Source: Paeniglutamicibacter gangotriensis Lz1y
Lineage (GTDB): Bacteria > Actinomycetota > Actinomycetes > Actinomycetales > Micrococcaceae
Direction of reading: 5' to 3'
Assembly: GCF_000348945.1 (NCBI RefSeq)
Contig: NZ_AOCK01000007.1
Location: forward strand, 124,001-188,000
Length of the DNA stretch: 64,000 nucleotides
The position numbers and the translations under genes were made by a program. Below, piece by piece: positions 1 through 7,900 of the stretch. Position 1 is the first letter of the stretch; each line of letters starts with the position of its first letter. Under the pieces are notes generated by a model. It ran no database searches, was not told the origin of the DNA, and saw only the letters and a list, made by a program, of their open reading frames with translations.

Positions 1-4
1 ACTC

Positions 5-1111
5 ATGACACTTTATGCTGCGGACACTTCGGACCCCGAAAAGGCACGGGATCTTTCCGCAGACTTCTCGCAACGACTCGAGTCCATGCTCTCAACGTTC
101 TTGGCCGAGCAGCATGAAGTAATTTCCGACATCGCCCCCGCCGCGGCGGAGATCGTCACAGCCATTGGCGAGTTGACCCGCGGAGGAAAACGTCTGCGCC
201 CCCTGTTCGCTTTCTGGGGTTACCTGGGTGCCGGCGGGGACCCTCAGGCCACCGAGATCGTCCGGGCTGGTGCCGCATTGGAGCTCTTCCAAGCCGCGGC
301 GCTGATCCACGACGACTTGATCGATAGATCCGACACCCGTCGCGGACAGCCCAGCATGCACCGCCGTTTCGAAACTCTGCACCGTTCCTCCGGCTGGCAC
401 CGCGACGCCAACCGTTTTGGGGAGGCAGCTTCGATCTTGGCCGGTGACTTGTGCCTCTCCCTGAGCGAACAGCTCTTCGCCACGATCCAGCCGATGGTTC
501 CGGCGGCTCGGACGATCTTTGACCGGATGCGCGCCCAGGTGATGGCCGGACAGTACCTGGATGTCTTGGAGGAGTCGGCAGGTCCTTCCTACGGCCCGGC
601 CGATGCGGTCAAGCGGGCCAGAACAATCGTGCGCTACAAGTCCGCGAAGTACTCGGTGGAGAACCCGACGTTGCTTGGTGGTGCGTTGGCCGGCGCCCCG
701 ACCGCGTTGCTCGAGGAGTACTCCCGCTTCGCACTTCCGCTCGGCGAGGCGTTCCAATTGCGCGACGACGTTCTGGGAGTCTTCGGCGATTCCGAGGTCA
801 CCGGCAAGCCAACCGGTGGAGACCTGCGTGAAGGCAAACGAACCGAGATCATCGCCCACGCCTTGACGCTGGCGTCGGCGACCGACCAGGAGTTCATCCA
901 GTCCCGTCTGGGTGCCGATGATCTGCGCGACGAGGAGGTCGCCCGGCTCAGCGCGCTGTTGGAGTCCTGCGGGGCGCTGGCGGCCACCGAAGCGTCGATT
1001 GCCGAGCTCTCCGAGCAGGGTCTGACCGCTCTGGATGAGCTGACGGTGACCTCGCTGGCACGTCACGGTCTGCGGACCCTGGGGCTGGCGGCGATCCGAC
1101 GAACCTCGTAG
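5..1111 (+). CDS. Polyprenyl (isoprenyl diphosphate) synthase
   Basis: This 368-residue protein belongs to the trans-prenyltransferase family, which condenses isopentenyl diphosphate with an allylic diphosphate to make menaquinone, carotenoid or lipid-carrier precursors. The first aspartate-rich motif is seen at D103-D107 (DDLID, followed by RSDTRRG) and the second at D254, D255 and D262 (LRDDVLGVFGD). The GGKRLRP motif at residues 60-66 is the usual diphosphate-binding site. Chain length and product cannot be read from sequence alone. Only four bases precede the ATG in the window, so an upstream start outside the window cannot be excluded. Its convergent neighbour is an Rv2175c-like protein, and the same pairing (idsA2 near Rv2175c) is known in M. 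tuberculosis. A bidirectional terminator separates the two. Confidence 0.93.
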   Translation: MTLYAADTSDPEKARDLSADFSQRLESMLSTFLAEQHEVISDIAPAAAEIVTAIGELTRGGKRLRPLFAFWGYLGAGGDPQATEIVRAGAALELFQAAALIHDDLIDRSDTRRGQPSMHRRFETLHRSSGWHRDANRFGEAASILAGDLCLSLSEQLFATIQPMVPAARTIFDRMRAQVMAGQYLDVLEESAGPSYGPADAVKRARTIVRYKSAKYSVENPTLLGGALAGAPTALLEEYSRFALPLGEAFQLRDDVLGVFGDSEVTGKPTGGDLREGKRTEIIAHALTLASATDQEFIQSRLGADDLRDEEVARLSALLESCGALAATEASIAELSEQGLTALDELTVTSLARHGLRTLGLAAIRRTS

Positions 1112-1135
1112 TTCCTAGGGTCCCGCAGAAACGAC

Positions 1136-1180
1136 AAAAGCGACGTGCCAACCGATACCGGTGGGCACGTCGCTTTTATT
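1136..1180. terminator. Bidirectional intrinsic terminator
   Basis: A 14-bp perfect inverted repeat (AAAAGCGACGTGCC, 1136-1149, with its complement at 1164-1177) encloses a loop holding a second small ACCG/CGGT stem. Runs of A on one side and T on the other let it work in both directions, ending the prenyl synthase and the convergent DNA-binding gene. Confidence 0.85.
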
Positions 1181-1225
1181 GTGCTCTTCTTGGCTAGGTG
1201 CAAGAAGGCCGTAATTTGAGTGTGG

Positions 1226-1582
1226 TTACCAGCTCAGTGCCTGGGCACGACGGCGGATTTCGGTCTTGCGTCCGGCGCGCAGCGCGTCCATCGGCGTGCC
1301 GTTCAAGGATTCGTCCGGGGTGAAGAGCCAGACCAGCAGCTCATCATCCGTGTAGCCCGAGTCCATCAGGACCGAGATCGTGCCCTTGAGGCTGTCGACG
1401 ATACCGCCGTCCAGCACGAAGGCTGCAGGCACCGAACGGATGTTTCGCTTGCCCACACGCACGGCAATGATGGCTCGTTCATCAATCAGGCTATGAACCT
1501 TTTTGATGGATACATCGAGCTCTTCGGCAAGGTCGGGCAGGGGCAGCCATTCGGCTACTAGATTTTCAAGATTGCTCACCAT
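1226..1582 (-). CDS. Rv2175c-family DNA-binding protein
   Basis: The protein has 118 residues. An N-terminal helix-turn-helix segment (LPDLAEELDVSIKKVHSLID, about residues 13-32) is followed by a compact C-terminal region ending in ALRAGRKTEIRRRAQALSW, which is typical of the Rv2175c family. In M. tuberculosis Rv2175c binds DNA and is phosphorylated by the kinase PknL; that role is family knowledge, and no kinase gene is visible here. The open frame extends 43 codons further upstream, but the conserved part begins at the ATG at 1582 and the upstream residues do not resemble the family. The gene converges on the prenyl synthase and diverges from the LysM/transglycosylase gene. Confidence 0.82.
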   Translation of the reverse strand: MVSNLENLVAEWLPLPDLAEELDVSIKKVHSLIDERAIIAVRVGKRNIRSVPAAFVLDGGIVDSLKGTISVLMDSGYTDDELLVWLFTPDESLNGTPMDALRAGRKTEIRRRAQALSW

Positions 1583-1644
1583 TCCAGCGTGCCACATCCC
1601 GGGGCGTTTCTGGAGCCATATGTACGGATTCTTCGTGGGATCTT

Positions 1645-1706
1645 TCACAAATGTGGATCCGTGGTGTAAATTCACAATAGTCACAACTGCACCATGAGTC
1701 ACAACT
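1645..1706 (+). promoter_or_regulatory. Phased TCACAA repeats, possible MtrA-type operator
   Basis: TCACAA occurs four times on one strand, at 1645, 1672, 1681 and 1699, with start-to-start spacings of 27, 9 and 18 bp, all multiples of nine. The last two copies extend to identical 9-mers GTCACAACT (1680-1688 and 1698-1706). Published MtrA sites in mycobacteria are direct repeats of a GTCACAgcg-like 9-mer. The array lies 80-140 bp before a cell-wall hydrolase gene, the usual class of MtrA target. The assignment to MtrA is inference. Confidence 0.5.
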
Positions 1707-1784
1707 CCCACAGGGGCATCAGTCCTTGTGCGGTTCTATGAGACTGAATGATTCGTCCTTGCCCCGACCCAAAGGAACGCCCCA

Positions 1785-3323
1785 TTGTCCCTTGCACATA
1801 ACAAACGCGTCAAAGCCTTCGGCAGCGCGGTTGCCACGGTAGCAATCCCTGCGGTGGTCCTTGGTTCGCTCGCGGTACCGGCCGAGGCAGCACCCCTGCC
1901 GACCCGCGACCTGCTGATGCCAAAGGCCGCCACCCCTGCGATGATGAAGGCAGCAGAGGCACGAATCAGCGCCCATCTTGTTGCCTCCCACGTCCCGAAC
2001 TCCGTGGCCCCCAAGGCCAAGAAGAGCGGGTCCGTCACGGTCAAGCAAAACGAAACGCTCTCGCATATTTCCGTAAGCAGCGGCCTTTCGGTCTCCGAAC
2101 TCAAGAAGATCAACAAGCTCACTTCCGATACGATCTTCCCTGGCCAGGTCCTGCGTCTGGGCGGCAGCAAGGCATCCTCCGCCCCCAAGTCGTCCTCCGC
2201 TAAGGCCAGCTCCTCCAGCAAGAGCGCCCAGACCTACAAGGTCGCCGCCGGAGATGTCATGGGATCGATCGCGAACAAGCTCGAAGTCAGCCTCGTCGAC
2301 GTCCGCCGCGCGGCGGGCAATCCTGCCAAGGACACCATTTACGTCGGCCAGGTGCTGCGTTTTGGGTCGAGCGGCACTTCCAAGGGTTCCAACGCAGCCC
2401 CGACGTCGAACTCCGGTTCCTCTCAGGGCAGCTACACGGTCAAGGCCGGCGACACCCCTTCAGGGATCGCCATCAGCCACAACATGTCCGTCTCCTCTTT
2501 CATGGCTCTGAACAACCTGTCCAAGGGCGCCATCATCAAGCCCGGCGACAAGCTGCAGGTCAGCGGCGGCTCCAGTGCCCCTGCCAAACCGAAGTCTTCG
2601 TCCAAGGCACCAGCCGCTCCGAAGTCCAACACTGGCGGCAAGTACACCGTGGTCTCCGGAGACACCTTGGGCCACATCGCGGCGAAAACCGGAACCCCGA
2701 TGAACACGCTGTTGAAGCTGAACCCGGGCCTGACGTACTCCACGGTCCTGAAGATCGGCCGCACGCTGAAAACCAGCGGAAGCGCCGCGGCACCGGAGTC
2801 CACGACCTCGGTGAACCCGACAGGTTCCAAGAAGCCGTTGGTCGGCAACTCGTTCCTGGGCAGGACCTACAAGTCCGATGTGGTCCGCTCCGCAAACGAG
2901 AACAAAGCCGAACTGCTCTCCCGCAACTTGCCCTCGCGTGCTTCCATGCAGTCAATGGTTGCGAGCACCGCCCGCTCGATGGGCGTGGACCCGTCCCTGG
3001 CACAGGCACACGCCTTCCAGGAGTCCGGTTTCAGCATGAGTGCCGTCTCTCCCGCCAACGCCGTGGGCGTCATGCAGGTGATCCCCTCCGCCGGAGCGTG
3101 GGCCGAAGGGTTGGTGGGCCGCAAGCTTGACCTGCTCAATCCGCAGGACAACGTCACCGCCGGGGTCGCGATCATCCGCGCCCACCAGGGCAACGCACCG
3201 TCCGCCGAGCTGGGCATCGCCTACTACTACCAAGGCGCAACCGGTGTGCAGCGCAACGGCATGTACGCGGACACCAAGAACTACGTCAAGATGATCCAGA
3301 CGCACCAGAAGAAGTACAGCTAA
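1785..3323 (+). CDS. Secreted LysM (x4) lytic transglycosylase
   Basis: This 512-residue protein has a signal peptide (residues 1 to about 35, cleavage after VPAEA). Four LysM repeats sit at roughly 83-127, 149-193, 216-259 and 285-329, separated by Ser/Ala/Lys-rich linkers. The C-terminal SLT (soluble lytic transglycosylase) domain spans about 388-510. The catalytic glutamate is E413 in AFQESGFSMSA, followed by the GVMQVIPSAG motif. It should bind peptidoglycan outside the cell and cleave glycan strands. The start is a TTG at 1785 with AAAGGA eight bases upstream; no better ATG gives the complete signal peptide. The upstream phased TCACAA repeats suggest control by the MtrAB system. A strong terminator follows at 3341-3392. 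Confidence 0.93.
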   Translation: MSLAHNKRVKAFGSAVATVAIPAVVLGSLAVPAEAAPLPTRDLLMPKAATPAMMKAAEARISAHLVASHVPNSVAPKAKKSGSVTVKQNETLSHISVSSGLSVSELKKINKLTSDTIFPGQVLRLGGSKASSAPKSSSAKASSSSKSAQTYKVAAGDVMGSIANKLEVSLVDVRRAAGNPAKDTIYVGQVLRFGSSGTSKGSNAAPTSNSGSSQGSYTVKAGDTPSGIAISHNMSVSSFMALNNLSKGAIIKPGDKLQVSGGSSAPAKPKSSSKAPAAPKSNTGGKYTVVSGDTLGHIAAKTGTPMNTLLKLNPGLTYSTVLKIGRTLKTSGSAAAPESTTSVNPTGSKKPLVGNSFLGRTYKSDVVRSANENKAELLSRNLPSRASMQSMVASTARSMGVDPSLAQAHAFQESGFSMSAVSPANAVGVMQVIPSAGAWAEGLVGRKLDLLNPQDNVTAGVAIIRAHQGNAPSAELGIAYYYQGATGVQRNGMYADTKNYVKMIQTHQKKYS

Positions 3324-3340
3324 CCGGTTCGGGAAGCAGA

Positions 3341-3392
3341 AAAAATGGTGGTGGGTCAGGTTCCTGTTGGAACCTGACCCACCACCATTTTT
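3341..3392. terminator. Strong bidirectional intrinsic terminator
   Basis: A perfect 19-bp inverted repeat (3346-3364 with 3369-3387) with a TGTT loop is flanked by five A residues on the left and five T residues on the right. It serves both the LysM/transglycosylase gene and the convergent gdh-sensor kinase operon. Confidence 0.95.
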
Positions 3393-3437
3393 GCGTCGTG
3401 GCCCACCGTGCACCGGCAGGTGCCACCGTGGTGGGCA

Positions 3438-3461
3438 GCGCCTAGCGCCTAGCGCCTAGCG
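3438..3461 (-). repeat. Three 7-bp tandem repeats carrying stops in all frames
   Basis: GCGCCTA occurs three times in tandem at 3438-3458, plus a partial GCG. On the minus strand each unit carries TAG, and because the unit is 7 bp the three TAGs fall in three different reading frames. The middle one (3449-3451) is the actual stop of the sensor kinase. Confidence 0.9.
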
Positions 3462-4924
3462 GCCACGGGCAGTTCGATGACCACGCGAGTGCCCTTGCCG
3501 GTACGGTCCTCCCAATGGATGTTCCCACTCAATTCGCTGGTGACCAGGGTACGGACGATCTGTAGGCCCAGCCCCTCGGACGGCGGTCCCTCCGGCAGCC
3601 CCACCCCGTCGTCGGAAATGGCCACCAGCAGCACGTCCTCGCCCACGGCGTTGCGTTTGCGTTCGGCTTCCAACTGCACCGTGCCATCACGCTCCGCCAA
3701 CCCGTGCTCCACGGCGTTGGTAACTAATTCGTTGATGACCAGCGAGAGCGGGGTTGCCAGCTCCGCCGGCAGCTGCCCGAAGGCCCCGGTCTTTTGGGTC
3801 TTGACTCGCTGCCCGGGCGAGGCGATCTCCACGATCATCCTAAATTGCCTATCGATGAGCTCATCAAAGTCCACGTTGTCGCCCAGTCCCTGGGACAGGG
3901 TCTCGTGCACCGCCGCGATGGTGGCCACCCGGCGCATCGCCTGGTCCAGGCCGGCCCGGCCCTCCTCGGACTTCATCCGGCGCGACTGCATCCGCAGCAG
4001 CGCCGCAACGGTCTGCAAGTTGTTTTTCACCCGGTGGTGGATTTCGCGGATGGTCGCGTCCTTGGACACCAGTTCCTTCTCGCGGCGGCGCAGCTCACTC
4101 ACGTCGCGGCACAGCACCAACGCACCGTACCTGCCCTTGGCGTTGCGCAAGGGGATGGCACGCAGCGACAGGGTCACCCCCATCGACTCGACCTCGGTGC
4201 GCCAAGGCATCTTGCCCGAGACCACCAGCGGCAGCGCCTCATCGGTCATTCTGCGGTCCTTGACCAGCGCCATGGTCGCCTCGGAGAGCGAGACGCCCTC
4301 CAGCGCGGCAGCGGCACCCAGACGGCGGTAGGCGGAGACCGCGTTGGGGCTGGCGTACTGCACCACCGCGTCAGCATCCAGGCGGATGAACCCGTCGCCC
4401 ACGCGCGGGGCACCGCGCCGGGACCCGGTGGGCGTGGCAAAGTCGGGCCACAGCCCGCGGGTGCACATGCGCAACAAATCTTCGGCGCATTGCCGGTAGG
4501 TTAGCTCGAGGCGCGAGGGCAGACGTGACCCGGAGAGGTCGAAGTGTACCGAGAGCACCGCCAGGGTGCGCCCGTTGCGGACCAGCGGTACCGCCTCGAT
4601 GAGCATCGAGTGCTCGCCGGGGCTCACCAGCCCCGTGTCGGAGCGCACGATGTCCTGGGACTGCCAGGCGGATTCGACCAGGGGTTTGAGGTCCTTGCGG
4701 ATCCGCTCCCCCACAAAGTCCGTGTGGAACACGGTGTGCGAGGTGGAGGGACGCACATGGGCCAGCGCCTTGTACGTCCCCTCCGGGACCGGGAACCACA
4801 ACACCAGATCGGCGAAAGCCAGATCGGCGATGAGTTGCCAGTCCCCCACCAACAGGTGGATCCAGTCTTCATCCCCCGGACCAAAATCAGCGCCCTGACG
4901 TAATTGGTCCGAGAAGATGGCCAT
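3449..4924 (-). CDS. pdtaS: PdtaS-like cytosolic sensor histidine kinase
   Basis: The 491-residue kinase has no membrane segments. An N-terminal GAF-like region (about 1-150) is followed by a PAS-like region (about 175-275). Then comes a HisKA_2 dimerisation/phosphoacceptor domain with REIHHRVKNNLQ (His296/His297) and a C-terminal HATPase domain (NELVTNAVEHGL, DDGVGLPEG, GLGLQIV). This order matches PdtaS of M. tuberculosis, which phosphorylates the antiterminator response regulator PdtaR; no pdtaR gene is in this window. The ATG at 4924 has a strong GGAGGT site that overlaps the stop codon of the upstream gdh gene, so translation of the two is probably coupled. What the GAF and PAS regions sense is unknown. 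Confidence 0.88.
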   Translation of the reverse strand: MAIFSDQLRQGADFGPGDEDWIHLLVGDWQLIADLAFADLVLWFPVPEGTYKALAHVRPSTSHTVFHTDFVGERIRKDLKPLVESAWQSQDIVRSDTGLVSPGEHSMLIEAVPLVRNGRTLAVLSVHFDLSGSRLPSRLELTYRQCAEDLLRMCTRGLWPDFATPTGSRRGAPRVGDGFIRLDADAVVQYASPNAVSAYRRLGAAAALEGVSLSEATMALVKDRRMTDEALPLVVSGKMPWRTEVESMGVTLSLRAIPLRNAKGRYGALVLCRDVSELRRREKELVSKDATIREIHHRVKNNLQTVAALLRMQSRRMKSEEGRAGLDQAMRRVATIAAVHETLSQGLGDNVDFDELIDRQFRMIVEIASPGQRVKTQKTGAFGQLPAELATPLSLVINELVTNAVEHGLAERDGTVQLEAERKRNAVGEDVLLVAISDDGVGLPEGPPSEGLGLQIVRTLVTSELSGNIHWEDRTGKGTRVVIELPVAARR

Positions 4925-4929
4925 GGATA

Positions 4930-7900
4930 TTACCTCCGTACGATGGAACGCAACAGTCGCAGTGCCACCGACAGGGACGCCATATCGTCGCGTCCGAGCC
5001 GGTTCACTTCCGCGAACATGTTCTGTGCACGATCAAGATTAGCCGCGTTTGTCTCCAACCACTGCTGAACACGCACCGCCGGGTCGCTTTGCGCATCGTC
5101 GGTGAGCGCAACCACGTCGCGGGTGAAGTCGACGACCGTGGAGTACAGGTCATCGCGCAGCGCCGCACGGGCCAACGCCTTCCAGCGATCATCGCGCGGC
5201 AGCGAGGTGATGCGCTCCAGCAGCGAGTCGATCTCGAAGCGGTTGTAGAGCACGAAGTAGATCTCCGCCAGCGTCCGCGCTTCGATCCCGCTGCGCGTGG
5301 CAGCGGCGGCGATATCCAGCAACGCGAAGGCCTCGAACTGCTCGGCCGAGCGCGTGGCGATCTCATCGTTCAGCCCCCAGCCCATGCCCTCGGACTTCCA
5401 GGTGGCGACGCGCTCGGCATCGGCCCCACGCAGCAGCGACCCGAGTTCGGGGCGCAGCTGGTGCACGGTCGGGGCCAGCACCGCTACCGCGTCAGCTACC
5501 GTCTGGTTGCGGTCGATGTGGTGGACGTACCAGCGGGTGGCCCGATCCAGCAGCCGGCGCATGTCCAGGTGCATGCGGCACCAGTGCTTCGACTCGAAGG
5601 AGGCCGGCAGCGCGTTGATGGCAGCTGACTGCTCATCGAACGCGTAGATCTCGCGCAGCGCCACAAACGCCTTGGCGACCTGTGCCTCGGTGGCACCGGT
5701 CTCCTCCATCACCCGGAAGGTGTAGGTGGTGCCGCCGATGTTGACCATGTCGTTGGCGATGACCGTGGCGATGATCTCGCGGCGCAGCGGGTGATTATCC
5801 AGCTCCTCGCCGAAGCGTTCGGCCAGCTGCACGGGGAAGTAGTTGCGCAGCGTGGAGGCGAAGTACGGGTCATCGGGCAGATCGGAGTCCGCCAGGGCCC
5901 CGGCCAGCTGGATCTTGGCGTACGCCACCAGCACCGCCAGTTCGGGGGTGGTCAGCGAGCCGCCGGCAGCCATCCGCTCCTCGAGCACCACAGTGGAGGG
6001 CAGGAACTCCAGGTCCCGGCTCAGGTCCGCGTGCTCCTCCAGCCAGTCCATGAGCCGCTCGTGGGCTGCGGACATCAAGGTGAGCTCCTGCTTGTCGTTG
6101 AGCAGCAGCACGTTCTGGTCGAAGTTGGTCTTCAGCACCAGGCGGGCGACCTCGTCGGTCATCGAGTGCAGGAATTCGGACCGCTCTTCGGGATCCAGCT
6201 TTCCGGCCTTGACCATGCGGTCCACGAAGATCTTGATGTTGACCTCGTGGTCCGAGCAATCCACTCCGGCGGAGTTATCGATCGCGTCGGTGTTCAGGAT
6301 GACCCCGTGCAACGCCGCTTCGATGCGGCCACGCTGGGTCATGCCCAGGTTTCCGCCCTCGCCGATGACGCGGGCACGGATCTGTGCCCCGTCCACCCGG
6401 ATCGCGTCGTTGGCGCGGTCCCCGACCTCGGCATGGGACTCATCGGCCGCCTTGACGTAGGTGCCGATGCCGCCGTTGTAGAGCAGGTCCACCGGGGCAC
6501 CCAGGATGGCCTTGAGCAGTTCGTTAGGGGCCATCGAGCTGACCGTGGCGCCCAGGCCCAGCACCTGGCGCACCTCGGCGGAAATCGGGATGGATTTCAG
6601 CGAGCGGGAGTAGACCCCGCCACCGGCGGAAATCAGCTCCTGGTTGTAATCGGCCCAGGACGAGCGGGGCAGCTCAAAGAGCCTGACGCGTTCGGCGAAA
6701 GAGGACGCAGGATCCGGGCTGGGGTCCAGGAAGATGTCGCGGTGGTCGAAGGCCGCCACCAGCTTCAGGGTTTCGGTGCGCATCATGCCGTTGCCGAACA
6801 CGTCCCCGGACATGTCCCCGACACCTGCGGCAGTGAATTCCTGAGACTGGGTGTCGATGCCGACCTCGAAGAAGTGCCGCTTGACCGACTCCCAGGCGCC
6901 GCGGGCGGTGATGCCCATGGCCTTGTGGTCATAGCCGATCGAGCCACCCGAGGCGAAGGCATCGCCCAACCAGTGGCCGCGCTCGGCGGAAATGGCGTTG
7001 GCGGTGTCGGAGAACGCTGCGGTGCCCTTGTCGGCGGCGACCACCAGGTAGGTGTCATCCCCATCCAGGCGCACCACGTCGGTGGGCGGAACCACGTGCT
7101 CACCGTGCTCATCGGCGACGAGGTTGTCGGTGATTTCCAGCAGCGAGCGGATGAAGATGCGGTAGGCGGCCTTGCCTTCCTCCATCCAGGCACCACGGTC
7201 AACTGCCGGGTTGGGCAGTTCCTTGGCGTAGAAGCCGCCCTTGGCCCCGGTGGGAACGATCACTGCGTTCTTCACCATCTGCGCCTTGACCAGGCCCAGC
7301 ACCTCGGTGCGGAAGTCTTCGCGGCGGTCACTCCAGCGCAGTCCGCCACGGGCTACTTCGCCGAAGCGCAGGTGCACGCCTTCGACGCGAGGGGAGCAGA
7401 CCCAGATCTCGTACTTGGGCCGCGGGAACGGCGCATCGGTGATCTTTCCGGGCAGCAGCTTGAAGGCCAAGGCCGCCGGATCGGTGTAGTAGTTGGTGCG
7501 CAGCGTGGCCTCGATGAGGTTCACGTAGCGGCGCAGCAGCTTGTCGGCATCCAGCGTCGGAACCTTCTCCAGCGCCTCGGTAAGCACCTCGTGTGCCGCG
7601 GCGATGGCCGCAGACGATTCCTCGGCGGTCAGCCGCGGATCGAAGGTGCCCTCGAAGAGCGCGATGATCCCGTGGGTGACCTCCGGGTTGGACACCAGCG
7701 TGTCGGAAATGAACGCATAGGAGGTGGAGACACCCAGCTGGTGCAGGTAACGCGAGTAGGCGCGCAGCAACGCGACCTGCTTCCAGGTGATCGATTCGAA
7801 GAGCACCAGCCGGTTCATCGCATCGGATTCGGCCAGCCCGGTGACCACCGCGGAGTAGGCGTCGGCCAGCAGCTCCTCGGATTCCAGTGGATCGATTCCC

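Noticed and set aside
3438-3461. Short tandem repeat as a CRISPR or satellite element
   Set aside because: The unit is only 7 bp, three copies, without spacers; it is a local slippage-type repeat.
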